Assembly: GCA_900316015.1 (NCBI GenBank) | Contig: ONBG01000030.1 | Location: 1 to 42,165, forward strand | Direction of reading: 5' to 3' | Length of the DNA: 42,165 bases | Origin: an uncultured Prevotella sp. | GTDB taxonomy: Bacteria > Bacteroidota > Bacteroidia > Bacteroidales > Bacteroidaceae | Part shown: positions 27,562 through 36,823 of the stretch, piece by piece | Layout of the letters: every line of letters starts with the position of its first letter | Position numbering within the stretch: position 1 is the stretch's first letter | Notes under the pieces: generated by a model | The model's database searches: none | What the model was told of the DNA's origin: nothing | The model's input: only the letters and a program-made list of their open reading frames with translations | Made by a program: the position numbers and the translations under genes

Positions 27562-27654
27562 CAGGCACTAAGAAACATTCCAGTCTATTCTGACTACACA
27601 TTAAGCCGAGTCAGAAATTCAGGATCTATTCTTATTACTTTAAAAAAGTTGCAC

Positions 27655-29007
27655 ATGATAGATGAACTGAACGCTTTCTTTACCCAATTAAGTGGTCTGC
27701 TTTGGGGCTGGCCCATGATCATATTGCTGTTAGGCACTCACCTGTTTCTTACCATTCGCCTGCGTTTCCCTCAGCGCAAGATTTTCACTGCCATCAAGCT
27801 ATCAGTGAAACGCGACTCCAATGCTTCAGGAGACGTTTCGCAATTCGGTGCCTTAGCTACGGCATTAGCGGCAACGATTGGAACCGGCAATATCGTTGGC
27901 GTAGCCACGGCTGTCGCCTTAGGGGGACCTGGAGCTGTTCTCTGGTGTTGGCTCACAGGAGTGTTCGGCATTGCCACCAAGTATGCAGAAGGACTTCTTT
28001 CCATCAAATACCGAGTAAAATCCGCCGAAGGCAAGATGTTAGGTGGTCCGATGTATGCTTTAGAGCGTGGACTCGGTTGGAAGAAAATGGCGATTCTTTT
28101 TGCAGTATTCACTGCTATTGCCGCTTTTGGTATTGGCAACACCGTACAAGCCAATGCCATCTCGACCATCATGGGTGAGACCTATGGCATCTCGCCCTAC
28201 CTTAGTGGTTTTATTCTCAGTGTGCTTGTCGCTGCCGTGATTCTCGGCGGTGTAAAGACCATTGCCCGGGTATGTGGATGGTTGGTACCTTTCATGGCAT
28301 TATGCTACGTGATCGGTTGCATTTACATCCTCATAGCCAACCAAGCATTTGTGTGGCCTGCCATCAAGCTTATTTTCTCATCAGCCTTCACGCCTCGCGC
28401 CACAAGTGGCGGTTTTGCTGGTGGAACGGTATTGCTGGCCGCCCGCTATGGCATTGCCCGTGGGCTTTTCTCCAATGAGTCGGGACTGGGGTCTGCACCG
28501 ATCGTAGCTGCAGCAGCCCAGACGCGCAATCCCGTCCGTCAAGCCTTGGTGTCTTCTACCGGCACCTTTTGGGATACTGTCATCATTTGTGCCCTAACGG
28601 GCTTGGTCATTGTGAGCAGTATCATTGCCTATCCAGACATCAGCTATTCCAACGGCGCAGCCCTTACAAAAGCTGCTTTTACCAAGATACCTTATGTAGG
28701 AGCTCCCTTGCTTAGTTTTGGCTTGCTCACCTTTGCCTTTAGCACTATCATTGGCTGGAGCTACTACAGTGAACGTGCCGTAGAGTATTTGAAAGGCGAG
28801 CGTTGGTCACATGCCTATCGTTGGGTATATATCATATTAGTTTTTGTAGGCAGCATAGCCAGTCTTCAGATCGTTTGGAACATCGCTGATTGCATGAATG
28901 CGCTCATGGCGATCCCGAACCTACTGTCCTTATTGTTCCTCAATGGCGTCATCGTCAGTGAAACCCGGAAATTCCTTTGGAACAACAGATTGGATGATGA
29001 GGGTTAG
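27655..29007 (+). CDS. Sodium:alanine (amino acid) symporter, AGCS family
   Basis: A 450-residue inner-membrane transporter of the alanine/glycine:cation symporter family. About eleven hydrophobic helices are visible. The family signature ATIGTGNIVGVATAVALGGP lies at about 72-91, followed by GVFGIATKYAEGLL, and the later motif RGLFSNESGLGSAPI. The start at 27655 is preferred over an earlier in-frame ATG because that one lies inside the promoter. It is monocistronic; the next gene has its own promoter. Confidence 0.92.
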   Translation: MIDELNAFFTQLSGLLWGWPMIILLLGTHLFLTIRLRFPQRKIFTAIKLSVKRDSNASGDVSQFGALATALAATIGTGNIVGVATAVALGGPGAVLWCWLTGVFGIATKYAEGLLSIKYRVKSAEGKMLGGPMYALERGLGWKKMAILFAVFTAIAAFGIGNTVQANAISTIMGETYGISPYLSGFILSVLVAAVILGGVKTIARVCGWLVPFMALCYVIGCIYILIANQAFVWPAIKLIFSSAFTPRATSGGFAGGTVLLAARYGIARGLFSNESGLGSAPIVAAAAQTRNPVRQALVSSTGTFWDTVIICALTGLVIVSSIIAYPDISYSNGAALTKAAFTKIPYVGAPLLSFGLLTFAFSTIIGWSYYSERAVEYLKGERWSHAYRWVYIILVFVGSIASLQIVWNIADCMNALMAIPNLLSLLFLNGVIVSETRKFLWNNRLDDEG

Positions 29008-29020
29008 GACTTGCTTTTTA

Positions 29021-29076
29021 AGGGGAAAAGCTGATAGCAAATTGAAATTTGTATAATCATCCAGTATATTTCCCCT
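29021..29076. repeat. Inverted repeat between the symporter and the sigma gene
   Basis: AGGGGAAA (29021-29028) pairs with TTTCCCCT (29069-29076), and CAAAT/ATTTG pair inside the 40-base loop. There is no terminal T run. It may end or stabilise the symporter transcript; the evidence is weak. Confidence 0.3.
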
Positions 29077-29084
29077 AAATTTCC

Positions 29085-29115
29085 TTGGATTTTTGTAAAA
29101 TAAGTGATAATTTTG
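29085..29115 (+). promoter_or_regulatory. Promoter of the ECF sigma gene
   Basis: TTGG (29085-29088), 19 bases, then the consensus -7 box TAATTTTG (29108-29115), 29 bases before the sigma start codon. It suggests basal expression of the sigma/anti-sigma pair by the housekeeping sigma. Confidence 0.65.
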
Positions 29116-29144
29116 CGTTACCAAGGGAACAGTTATATCTACTG

Positions 29145-29696
29145 ATGGCGAAAACAGACGAAGATTTTCTGATTGCATTGAGTGCTGGCAACACACAGGC
29201 TTTTGACTTTTTATTCTTGAAATATCAGCCTATGCTCCTGTATTTTATTGATGGCTTCATCAAGGATACAGAACAGTCGCGTGATATCTGCCAGGATATC
29301 TTCATCAAGATCTGGCAGAACAGGGAAGACTGCGGGAAGATCATGTCTTTCAAATCCTACCTATACCAGATGGCACGTCACGCCATCTTCAATTATGTTG
29401 AGCATCAAATGGTCAACAATAAGTTTATCGGGCATGAGCTCACCAAGCCAATAGAAACAGGCAACACAGAAGAACAACTCTTTGCCAACCAGTTACAGGA
29501 GATGATCGACTTATTAGTAAGCAAGATGCCAGAACAGCGACAACGTGTCTATAGGATGAGCCGTGAACAAGGACTCAAGAACAGTGAAATAGCCGCAGAG
29601 CTCGCCATTAGCAAACGAACCGTGGAGAATCATATAACGGCTGCCTTGGCAGAAATTCGAAAGTTAACAAAGCTCATGATCATCCTCTTTACATAA
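29145..29696 (+). CDS. ECF-type RNA polymerase sigma-70 factor
   Basis: A 183-residue ECF sigma of the Bacteroidetes polysaccharide-utilisation type. Region 2 is at about 15-80 (FLFLKYQPMLLYFIDGFI, DICQDIFIKIWQNRE) and region 4 at about 125-175, with the helix-turn-helix LKNSEIAAELAISKRTVENHI. The start at 29145 is chosen because an earlier in-frame ATG lies upstream of the -7 box. It is followed after 67 bases by a FecR-type anti-sigma gene and then by susC/susD, the standard trans-envelope signalling order. It probably activates the susC promoter when the substrate is present. Confidence 0.93.
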   Translation: MAKTDEDFLIALSAGNTQAFDFLFLKYQPMLLYFIDGFIKDTEQSRDICQDIFIKIWQNREDCGKIMSFKSYLYQMARHAIFNYVEHQMVNNKFIGHELTKPIETGNTEEQLFANQLQEMIDLLVSKMPEQRQRVYRMSREQGLKNSEIAAELAISKRTVENHITAALAEIRKLTKLMIILFT

Positions 29697-29763
29697 AGAA
29701 TGTTAACGCTACTGTGTAATAGGTGACATTGGCTGTCTATATCAATAAACGACCATAAGGAAA

Positions 29764-30774
29764 ATGAGTCAGGCTGATATCAACGAGATGATGAGGACAT
29801 TCTTCGGGAACCATTTCTCCCGGGATGTCCGAAAGAAGTTCAACTGGTGGCTGGTCCATTCCGAGGAGGACGAAAGGGACGAGGCCATGGCTGAGCTATG
29901 GGAGCATTCCGCCCGTGAAACGGACCTGACGACCCTTGACGACCTGAATCGACTCAAGGACCAGCTACAGGACAAGCAACGGAGAGCAGCAAAGAGGAAA
30001 AGGGCCCTGCTCTTATCCGCAGCTGCCATCGCCCTTCTACTCGTGTCCTCTATCACGACTTTCTTTTGGTCTAAGAAGTACTTTTATGCTCAACATTCCG
30101 GGCAGGAATTCGTGCAAGTCATCGTACCCGATGGGGAGACCCGTTCTATGGTTTTGGACGATAGCACCCATGTTTTTGTCAATGGAGGTTCATTGCTCAT
30201 CTATCCCAAGGAGTTTACTTCCGACACCAGGACAGTCTTTCTCTTGAATGGAGAGGCCAACTTTGCCGTTGCCAAGGACCCCAAGCGACCCTTTGTCGTG
30301 GAAACGCAGCATATCTCAATCACTGCGCTTGGCACGCAATTTGACGTCGACACCTATCCGGAGTCTAGACTTGTGACAACGGTACTGAAAGAAGGACAGA
30401 CGAAAGTTGTGATCAATGACAGAAGGGGACAAGCCACAACAGAGCAATATCTGATGGAACCCAATCAGATGCTGTCTTATGACAAAGAAACAGGAAAGGT
30501 TCAAATCACCTCCATCGATGCCGACCAACATGCTTCATGGACAAAAGGAAACCTGATTTTCAGGGCGGCTTCCTTTGAGGAAATCATGCACACGCTTGAA
30601 CATCGATATGGAGTCCATATCATTTGCGACCAACTTCATAAGATGTCGGGATCGTATTATGTCAAGTTCCGCTCCTCAGAATCATTAGAGAAGGTGCTTG
30701 ATGTCTTGAATAACGTCAGCACACATTTCACCTATAGGCGGCAGGGTAACAAGGTCCACATCATGCCTCAATAA
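29764..30774 (+). CDS. FecR-family transmembrane anti-sigma factor
   Basis: A 336-residue anti-sigma factor: cytoplasmic N-terminal domain (1-78), one membrane helix (about 80-102), periplasmic FecR domain (about 112-235, with FLLNGEANFAVAKDPKRPFVVET and ITALGTQFDVDTY) and a C-terminal DUF4974 domain (about 260-335). It receives the signal from the STN domain of the SusC protein encoded just downstream. It is the expected partner of the sigma factor 67 bases upstream. Confidence 0.94.
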   Translation: MSQADINEMMRTFFGNHFSRDVRKKFNWWLVHSEEDERDEAMAELWEHSARETDLTTLDDLNRLKDQLQDKQRRAAKRKRALLLSAAAIALLLVSSITTFFWSKKYFYAQHSGQEFVQVIVPDGETRSMVLDDSTHVFVNGGSLLIYPKEFTSDTRTVFLLNGEANFAVAKDPKRPFVVETQHISITALGTQFDVDTYPESRLVTTVLKEGQTKVVINDRRGQATTEQYLMEPNQMLSYDKETGKVQITSIDADQHASWTKGNLIFRAASFEEIMHTLEHRYGVHIICDQLHKMSGSYYVKFRSSESLEKVLDVLNNVSTHFTYRRQGNKVHIMPQ

Positions 30775-30886
30775 CTTTTTTATGAAAAAGATCCAAATTT
30801 GACTGTGTGTAAAAGCAGCGATAGCTGTCTACGTATCAGATGCCGTGAGATAGTTCACCGTATAACCTAAAACTTTTTGATATGTA

Positions 30887-30931
30887 GAAACTGGAAACAA
30901 TGACCGAAACATTACCTAAAAAGAGGGTCTT
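30887..30931 (+). promoter_or_regulatory. Candidate ECF-dependent promoter of the susC operon
   Basis: Three GAAAC motifs occur close together (30887-30891, 30894-30898 and 30906-30910). The last is followed after 16 bases by GTCTT (30927-30931), which resembles the general ECF arrangement of a GAAC-like -35 and a GTC-containing -10. The GTCTT is part of the palindrome GTCTTCAAGAC (30927-30937). No TAnnTTTG promoter was found in the 222-base gap 30775-30996. The assignment is inference. Confidence 0.35.
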
Positions 30932-30996
30932 CAAGACGCTCAGAGTTCAATAACCGTCTATAAAGGCAACATATTCATCAAATAAAATTAAATCAC

Positions 30997-33900
30997 ATGA
31001 GAAACGAAAGAAAGCATCAAGTATGCCTTGTAATGCTTATCGTCTGTCTGTTTTTGTCGCCTCTTGGCTTGAAGGCACAAAAGGTTCAGTTCAAAGGCGA
31101 TAACGTTACGTTGAAGTACGTTTTTGCTGAAATTGAGAAACAGACCCAACATTCTGTGGATTATGACGCAGACGTAGTCAACGTCAACCAAACCGTGAGT
31201 GTTAAGAATGCGAGTGGTTCCTTGTCACACGCATTGAGTACTGTCCTTGCGAACACAGGTTATAGCTATCGCATCAATGGACAGCACATTGTCATAAACA
31301 AGCGTGACAACAATCAAGGGCAAATTCAAAGGAACACCGGGGCAAGAAAAAAAGTTTCAGGTACCATCAAAGACGAAAACGGAGAGCCAGTCATCGGCGC
31401 AACGGTCTTTGAAAAAGGCACGAAGAATGGTACCGTAACTGATCTCGATGGTAACTTCACGATCAGCGTAAGCCCTAACAGCAAGCTGCTGATTTCTTAT
31501 ATCGGATATGAGAACATGGAAGTTACCGCAAACAATGGCATGAACTTATCTCTTAAGCGCGACCTGAAGGAATTAGACGAGGTTGTTGTCGTGGGCTATG
31601 GTGCCACCACGAAACGTGCCATGATCTCCTCTGTATCCCAGGTGAAAGCCGCTGAGTTGGAAACACTCCCAATCACCAATATCACACAGGGACTGGCAGG
31701 ACGCTCCCCGGGTTTGATCGTACAAGGATCAGGCGGTGGTATCAACAAGACCAGCACGATCTCCATCCGTGGTGGTGACACTCCTTTAGTAGTCATCGAT
31801 GGGGTGATCCGCGATTATAGCGACTTTGTCGCCATCGACCCAAATGACATCGAGTCCATGTCTATCCTGAAAGATGCTTCCGCTACCGCAGTGTACGGAT
31901 CCCGCGCAGGTAATGGTATCTTGCAAGTGGTTACGAAGAAGGGACAGAGCGGCAAGCCTCAGTTTACCTATAACTTCAACCAAAGCTACTCCCAGCCCGT
32001 TATCTTCCCGAAGACCTTGAGCTCTTACGAGATTACTTCTTATGTGAACGAGGCATTGGCAAACGATGGCAAGGCACTTGCCTATTCTGATGAGGTGCTC
32101 CAGAAATATAAGGATGGCAGCGATCTCAAGAATTATCCTAACTTCAACTGGAAGAAAGCTGTTCTCCGCGATTGGGCTCCTCAGTCGAAGCATAATATCA
32201 GCATGACCGGTGGTAATGATGTGCACCAGTATTATGTCTCCTTAGGGCATATCGACCAGCAGTCTTTGTACAAGACAGACTCTCACTGGATGAAGCAGAC
32301 CAACTTCAAGCTCTCCGAGACTGTCAACCTGAAAGACATCGGCCTGAAGATCAGTGCCGACTTAGACGGATACCTGCAGCACACGCGCTCTCCATACACA
32401 TCAACGTCAAGCAGCTATTATGGTGTGTTCTCACATGTCATCAACAAGCTACCGATGTCCAATGGATTGAACAAGTACGAACAGATCCTGAACGGCGTAA
32501 CCGACAACCCAATCGCTGAGACCTCTAGCGAAGCAGGTTATATTGCACAGAAGAATGCAGAGATGACGGGCACGGGTAACATCATCTGGAGCCTGCCTTG
32601 GGTCAAGGGACTGAGCTTGCGTGCTACGGGCAACTATCGTTTCTATCAGATAGACGACAAGTCCTGGCGTAACGACCCCATGTCATACGAGTGGGATTCT
32701 ACCGAGCCAATGTCTTCCGGAGAGCCTCTTCTCAACCAGACCATGGAGACCGGACGTACCTGGACATTACAGTACTTTGCAGAATATCAGCGTGCTTTTG
32801 GGAAACATAGTGTATCTGCCTTAGGAGGGTACGAAATGACTTATGCCTACGGACATTCCATGGGTATCCATCGCGATAGCTATAAGTTCAACATCGACCA
32901 GATCGGCGCAGGCCCTGCCAGCACTCAGACGAACAGTGGCAGTGAGTGGGAAAGCGGTCGCGAAGGTTTCATCGGTCAGTTGAAATACAATTACGACAAC
33001 CGCTATTTCGTTGAAGGAAGTATGCGTTATGATGGCTCTGATAATTTCCGCAAGGGCAACCGTTGGGGAACTTTCTATTCTGGAGCCTTGGGATGGTCGC
33101 TCGGCGATGAGGCATTCATGGCTTCTTTGCGCGAGAAGAACATTATCAACATGCTGAAGCTCCGTGCATCCTACGGTGAGATTGGTCTGGATAGTTGGAA
33201 CAAGCCCTATTCGATCAGCCGCTTCGCATACCTCCCGTCTTACACCTTGAGTGGTACCGGTTATGTCGTGAACGGCAATTACGTGCAGACCTTCACGGAA
33301 GGCGCGCTTCCTGCAACCGAGATTACATGGTTCACAACCAAGCAATTTGACGCAGGTTTCGACTTCACCTCCCTAAACGACCGTCTTTATGGAATGTTCG
33401 ATTACTTCTATTATAAGACCACGGGATTCTTGCATGCGCCTAATGCCATTGACGTAGGCTATACCGATCCCTTAGGAACCAGTCTGCCGAAGACCAAGAC
33501 GAATGGTGAGTTCCGCCGTGAGGGATTCGAGGTTCAGTTAGGATGGCGTGACCATATCCGCGATTTCAAATATGACGTATCCTTTAACCTGACCAAGTAC
33601 AACCAGCTTTGGGCGAACAATCCTGATGAGGCACTGTCCTCACAGATGAATCCCTACCAGCGTACTACTCAGCAGACAGGCTATTATGGCGTGATGTATC
33701 ACAGCTTAGGGTATTTCAAGGATGAGGAAGACGTTCGCACGAGTGCGAAGCCTCTGAACTCTACGAACCTCCAGCCTGGTGATATCAAGTACCAGGATGT
33801 GAATGGGGACGGTGTCATCACCGATGCCGACAAGATCCGTTGTGGTCATAGCAGCTTCCCGACAGCCAACTATGGTATCAGCATCAACTTGAGTTACAAG

Positions 33901-34353
33901 GGCTTCAGTGCCAGTGCCCTTTTCCAGGGAGCAACTGGATTCGACATGTATCTCGGTGATTCTTTCAGTATGCAGAGCGCGCAGGCACCCACCACACCGC
34001 GCTATACTTTCCAGAAAGACTATTGGACACCATCCAATACAGATGCGAAGTTCCCACGTTTGGTTTCCTCCAACAGTGTCAACGGCAATAACAATACCTT
34101 GACTAGCGATTTCTGGCTGATCAACGGAGCTTATCTCCGCCTGAAGGACTTCCGGATCTCTTACGACCTGAAGTACAAATTGCTGAAGAAGGTATCTTGG
34201 CTCAGCAAGTGCAGCATAGGTCTGAGTGGCCAGAACATCTTCACGATATCCGATGCTACCGATTACGGACTTGATCCTGAAAATGGCTCTACCAATGGAT
34301 ATTACTATCCGAATGAGAGAGTTTATGCTATTAACTTAACCGTTGGATTCTAA
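30997..34353 (+). CDS. SusC/RagA-family TonB-linked outer-membrane transporter
   Basis: A 1118-residue transporter for oligosaccharides or similar ligands. It has a signal peptide (1-27), an STN signalling domain (about 33-102), a carboxypeptidase-regulatory-like domain (about 118-188), a TonB-box-like DEVVVVGYGATTKR (194-207), the plug with the SusC signature (DPNDIESMSILKDASATAVYGSRAG) and the barrel ending in LTVGF. The STN domain fits control by the sigma/FecR pair just upstream. SusD follows after 13 bases, and the two form the import complex. Confidence 0.96.
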   Translation: MRNERKHQVCLVMLIVCLFLSPLGLKAQKVQFKGDNVTLKYVFAEIEKQTQHSVDYDADVVNVNQTVSVKNASGSLSHALSTVLANTGYSYRINGQHIVINKRDNNQGQIQRNTGARKKVSGTIKDENGEPVIGATVFEKGTKNGTVTDLDGNFTISVSPNSKLLISYIGYENMEVTANNGMNLSLKRDLKELDEVVVVGYGATTKRAMISSVSQVKAAELETLPITNITQGLAGRSPGLIVQGSGGGINKTSTISIRGGDTPLVVIDGVIRDYSDFVAIDPNDIESMSILKDASATAVYGSRAGNGILQVVTKKGQSGKPQFTYNFNQSYSQPVIFPKTLSSYEITSYVNEALANDGKALAYSDEVLQKYKDGSDLKNYPNFNWKKAVLRDWAPQSKHNISMTGGNDVHQYYVSLGHIDQQSLYKTDSHWMKQTNFKLSETVNLKDIGLKISADLDGYLQHTRSPYTSTSSSYYGVFSHVINKLPMSNGLNKYEQILNGVTDNPIAETSSEAGYIAQKNAEMTGTGNIIWSLPWVKGLSLRATGNYRFYQIDDKSWRNDPMSYEWDSTEPMSSGEPLLNQTMETGRTWTLQYFAEYQRAFGKHSVSALGGYEMTYAYGHSMGIHRDSYKFNIDQIGAGPASTQTNSGSEWESGREGFIGQLKYNYDNRYFVEGSMRYDGSDNFRKGNRWGTFYSGALGWSLGDEAFMASLREKNIINMLKLRASYGEIGLDSWNKPYSISRFAYLPSYTLSGTGYVVNGNYVQTFTEGALPATEITWFTTKQFDAGFDFTSLNDRLYGMFDYFYYKTTGFLHAPNAIDVGYTDPLGTSLPKTKTNGEFRREGFEVQLGWRDHIRDFKYDVSFNLTKYNQLWANNPDEALSSQMNPYQRTTQQTGYYGVMYHSLGYFKDEEDVRTSAKPLNSTNLQPGDIKYQDVNGDGVITDADKIRCGHSSFPTANYGISINLSYKGFSASALFQGATGFDMYLGDSFSMQSAQAPTTPRYTFQKDYWTPSNTDAKFPRLVSSNSVNGNNNTLTSDFWLINGAYLRLKDFRISYDLKYKLLKKVSWLSKCSIGLSGQNIFTISDATDYGLDPENGSTNGYYYPNERVYAINLTVGF

Positions 34354-34366
34354 ATAAGAAACAGAT

Positions 34367-36274
34367 ATGAAATACAGAAATATATTATATGGTGCAGTCT
34401 TGGCAGGCGTTGCCATCCTGAGCTCATGCGATGTCATGGACACATCTCCGTCGGAGTCTTATTCCGAGGAACTGGTATGGAGCACCAAGTCTACTGCAGA
34501 TGCCTTTGTAGAAAGTGCCTATTCTTCAATCTTAGGCGGACTCTATGCGGGTAAGTATGCCCAAATGGAAGGGTATTCGCCCAATGGCATCCATAGCAAC
34601 CTGAATAACTTAGACGGTTTCCCCACAGAAACTGGACTGACCAATAGCTACGACACAGGGTTCAATCAGTTCAGCCGCCTCAGGATGTGCAACCTGATCA
34701 TCGACAAGGCACAGAACTCCACCAACCTAAGTGAAGGTGAAAAGAAGGAACTGATCGCCCAAGGACGTTTCCTCCGCGGATTGGTATTCTTCTATCAGGC
34801 TCGCTGGATGGGACGCTTCGTTCCAATCACCAAACTGTTGTCTGAGAGTGATACCACAGACTTTAAGACCCCGTTGACCAGCAGCGTTGCCGAAAGTTAT
34901 AAGTATGTCATGGACGATTTCAACGCAGCCATTGAAGGCTTGCCAGAAACGTCAGCTGCAGGCATTGGCAACAAATATGCGGCTTATGCCTTCGCAAGCC
35001 GTGCTGCCTTACAGGCCTATGCCTATACAGGCGATAAGGCGTACTTGACAAAGTGCATCGAGGCTTCTAATGCGGTCATCAATTCTGGTAAATATAAGCT
35101 GACATCCGACTACGGGAACATGTTCCAGGATGCGGGGAAGACGGATGCTGAGATCATCCTCGGCTACTACCGCCTCGACCAGAACACGCAATGTTCCTCG
35201 TATAACGAGTTGATTGGCTGTATTCCCAATATCAGCAATGATGAGATCAAGACCGCGGGCGGTTCTGCGTTCTTCAACAACGCGAATGGAAAGACCTTCG
35301 AGGGATGGGCTACCTTCTTCCCTTCACAAGAATTAATCGACCAGTATCTCGTCATCGACCAGAAGGATGGAAAGGCGAAGCCATGGGATCAGACCTCACA
35401 ATACCTGAACAGCGTGGAGGAGAAAGACCCGTCCGGACTGAAGGTAGGGGACTTTGTCGACATCCCTGCGATATCCCGTAAAGTTCCTGATGCGGATGAC
35501 ATGGGATCCAATGCCAAAGGACAGAAGATCGTCAAATGGGGTGTTGTCAAGGACAATTCCAGGATCAACGAGATCATGTACAACCATCGTGACAACCGTT
35601 TCTACGGTACGATCGTCTACGACTCATGTTACTGGTTGCAGAATGAGCTGATTACCACTTGCTGCCGCGGTACTATGTGGGCTGGTGTCCGCCAAGGACA
35701 AGCTGACTCTTGGTACACAACGGCTTCAGGATACTACTGGAGAAAGAATGTCTATGACGTGAGTCCACGCTTGTATTGGAACGTCAAGACCAACTACCAC
35801 TTCGTCATTGCCCGTTTGGGAGAGATGTACATGAACCTCGCCGAGGCAAAGTTGCTGCAAGGTGACTTAAGTGGCGCAGTCGCTGCACTGAACGAGACCC
35901 GCACGAAACACGGTCTGCTTCCTGCCTCTACCGCTTCCTCAGAACAAGAGGTATGGAGCGATTATATCCGCGAGCGCCGCTGTGAGATGGCATACGAGAA
36001 CGATATCTATTGGTCGTACCTCCGTTGGGGTAAGTATGGAGGCTTCGCCAATGACGGTGCAGCACCAGGTGATGTCATCAATGCGCTGAACACTCCTGTC
36101 CACAAGATCCAGATCACCCACGACAGAAAGCAGTTCATGGTTGCTCAGATGGTAACCAATGGTGCGTGGAACCGCAACTTTACCGTCCGCAGATACCTCA
36201 TGCCGATCCCGCAAGGACAGATCGACTCCAGAGCTGCCGGTGGCATTCATGATACCCAAAACCCAGGTTGGTAA
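34367..36274 (+). CDS. SusD/RagB-family nutrient-binding lipoprotein
   Basis: A 635-residue surface lipoprotein with lipobox LSSC (C21). The SusD fold is shown by the helical N-terminal part (TKSTADAFVESAYSSILGG), the tetratricopeptide-like helices around GRFLRGLVFFYQARWMGR and the C-terminal segment VIARLGEMYMNLAEAKLLQGD, then YIRERRCEMAYEND. It forms the lid on the SusC barrel and binds the substrate. The glycan cannot be predicted. It is followed after 17 bases by a small lipoprotein gene. Confidence 0.96.
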   Translation: MKYRNILYGAVLAGVAILSSCDVMDTSPSESYSEELVWSTKSTADAFVESAYSSILGGLYAGKYAQMEGYSPNGIHSNLNNLDGFPTETGLTNSYDTGFNQFSRLRMCNLIIDKAQNSTNLSEGEKKELIAQGRFLRGLVFFYQARWMGRFVPITKLLSESDTTDFKTPLTSSVAESYKYVMDDFNAAIEGLPETSAAGIGNKYAAYAFASRAALQAYAYTGDKAYLTKCIEASNAVINSGKYKLTSDYGNMFQDAGKTDAEIILGYYRLDQNTQCSSYNELIGCIPNISNDEIKTAGGSAFFNNANGKTFEGWATFFPSQELIDQYLVIDQKDGKAKPWDQTSQYLNSVEEKDPSGLKVGDFVDIPAISRKVPDADDMGSNAKGQKIVKWGVVKDNSRINEIMYNHRDNRFYGTIVYDSCYWLQNELITTCCRGTMWAGVRQGQADSWYTTASGYYWRKNVYDVSPRLYWNVKTNYHFVIARLGEMYMNLAEAKLLQGDLSGAVAALNETRTKHGLLPASTASSEQEVWSDYIRERRCEMAYENDIYWSYLRWGKYGGFANDGAAPGDVINALNTPVHKIQITHDRKQFMVAQMVTNGAWNRNFTVRRYLMPIPQGQIDSRAAGGIHDTQNPGW

Positions 36275-36291
36275 TTAAAAAACATCAGATT

Positions 36292-36765
36292 ATGAAATTA
36301 TTCAAATATTCTTTGATATTAGCTCTGGCAACCTTGATGTTCTCTTCTTGCCTGAAGAGTGATCTCGATGACCTGCCAGAATACGAAGACAATGATATCG
36401 TCAGTGTTCAACGCGTGGAATACAGGTTCGTTGGCTCAACCACAACGCCCAATGGTGACCCTATCGTGCAGTTCGTTACCTTAAGGAACAAATCTACGAT
36501 TGACACCAAGTCGAAGACTGTTTCCATCCAAGTGACAGTTCCATCAGCCAACTCTACTTTCACAGAAAGTGAGCGGGCAAAGTGCTCGGTTAGCAATATC
36601 GCCGTCATGGTACAGGCCTCTACCGCTGCCAGGATTACGCCGGCAGGTGGCTCACCCGACTTAGGCGTGCCTGCCGACTGGTCGTCACCACACCAGTATG
36701 TGGTCAAGGCTGCCGATGGCAGTAGTGAGACATGGACCATTCAAATAACTAACTTTAGTAAATAA
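36292..36765 (+). CDS. Small lipoprotein of the SusCD locus (DUF5018-like)
   Basis: A 157-residue lipoprotein with lipobox MFSSC (C20), followed by an acidic linker and a beta-rich domain. The end YVVKAADGSSETWTIQI resembles the repeat at the end of DUF5018-type surface proteins found beside SusCD; I am not certain of the family. I chose the ATG at 36292 because it starts the signal peptide; an earlier one overlaps susD. It may be a surface glycan-binding accessory protein. Confidence 0.75.
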   Translation: MKLFKYSLILALATLMFSSCLKSDLDDLPEYEDNDIVSVQRVEYRFVGSTTTPNGDPIVQFVTLRNKSTIDTKSKTVSIQVTVPSANSTFTESERAKCSVSNIAVMVQASTAARITPAGGSPDLGVPADWSSPHQYVVKAADGSSETWTIQITNFSK

Positions 36766-36780
36766 CAATTGTAATGTGAA

Positions 36781-36815
36781 GAAGGGACCATGGCAATCGT
36801 GGTCCCTTCCTTTTT
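36781..36815 (+). terminator. Terminator-like hairpin before the hydrolase gene
   Basis: GAAGGGACCA (36781-36790) and TGGTCCCTTC (36800-36809) form a perfect 10-base stem, followed by a T-rich run to 36815. It lies nine bases before the next ATG, and the 58-base gap has no consensus promoter, so it probably lets part of the transcripts through. Confidence 0.75.
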
Positions 36816-36823
36816 AAACAACG

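Noticed and set aside
27532-27654. N-terminal extension of the symporter from ATG 27532
   Set aside because: The added region contains the promoter -7 box TAATTTTG; the family's first helix follows the ATG at 27655.
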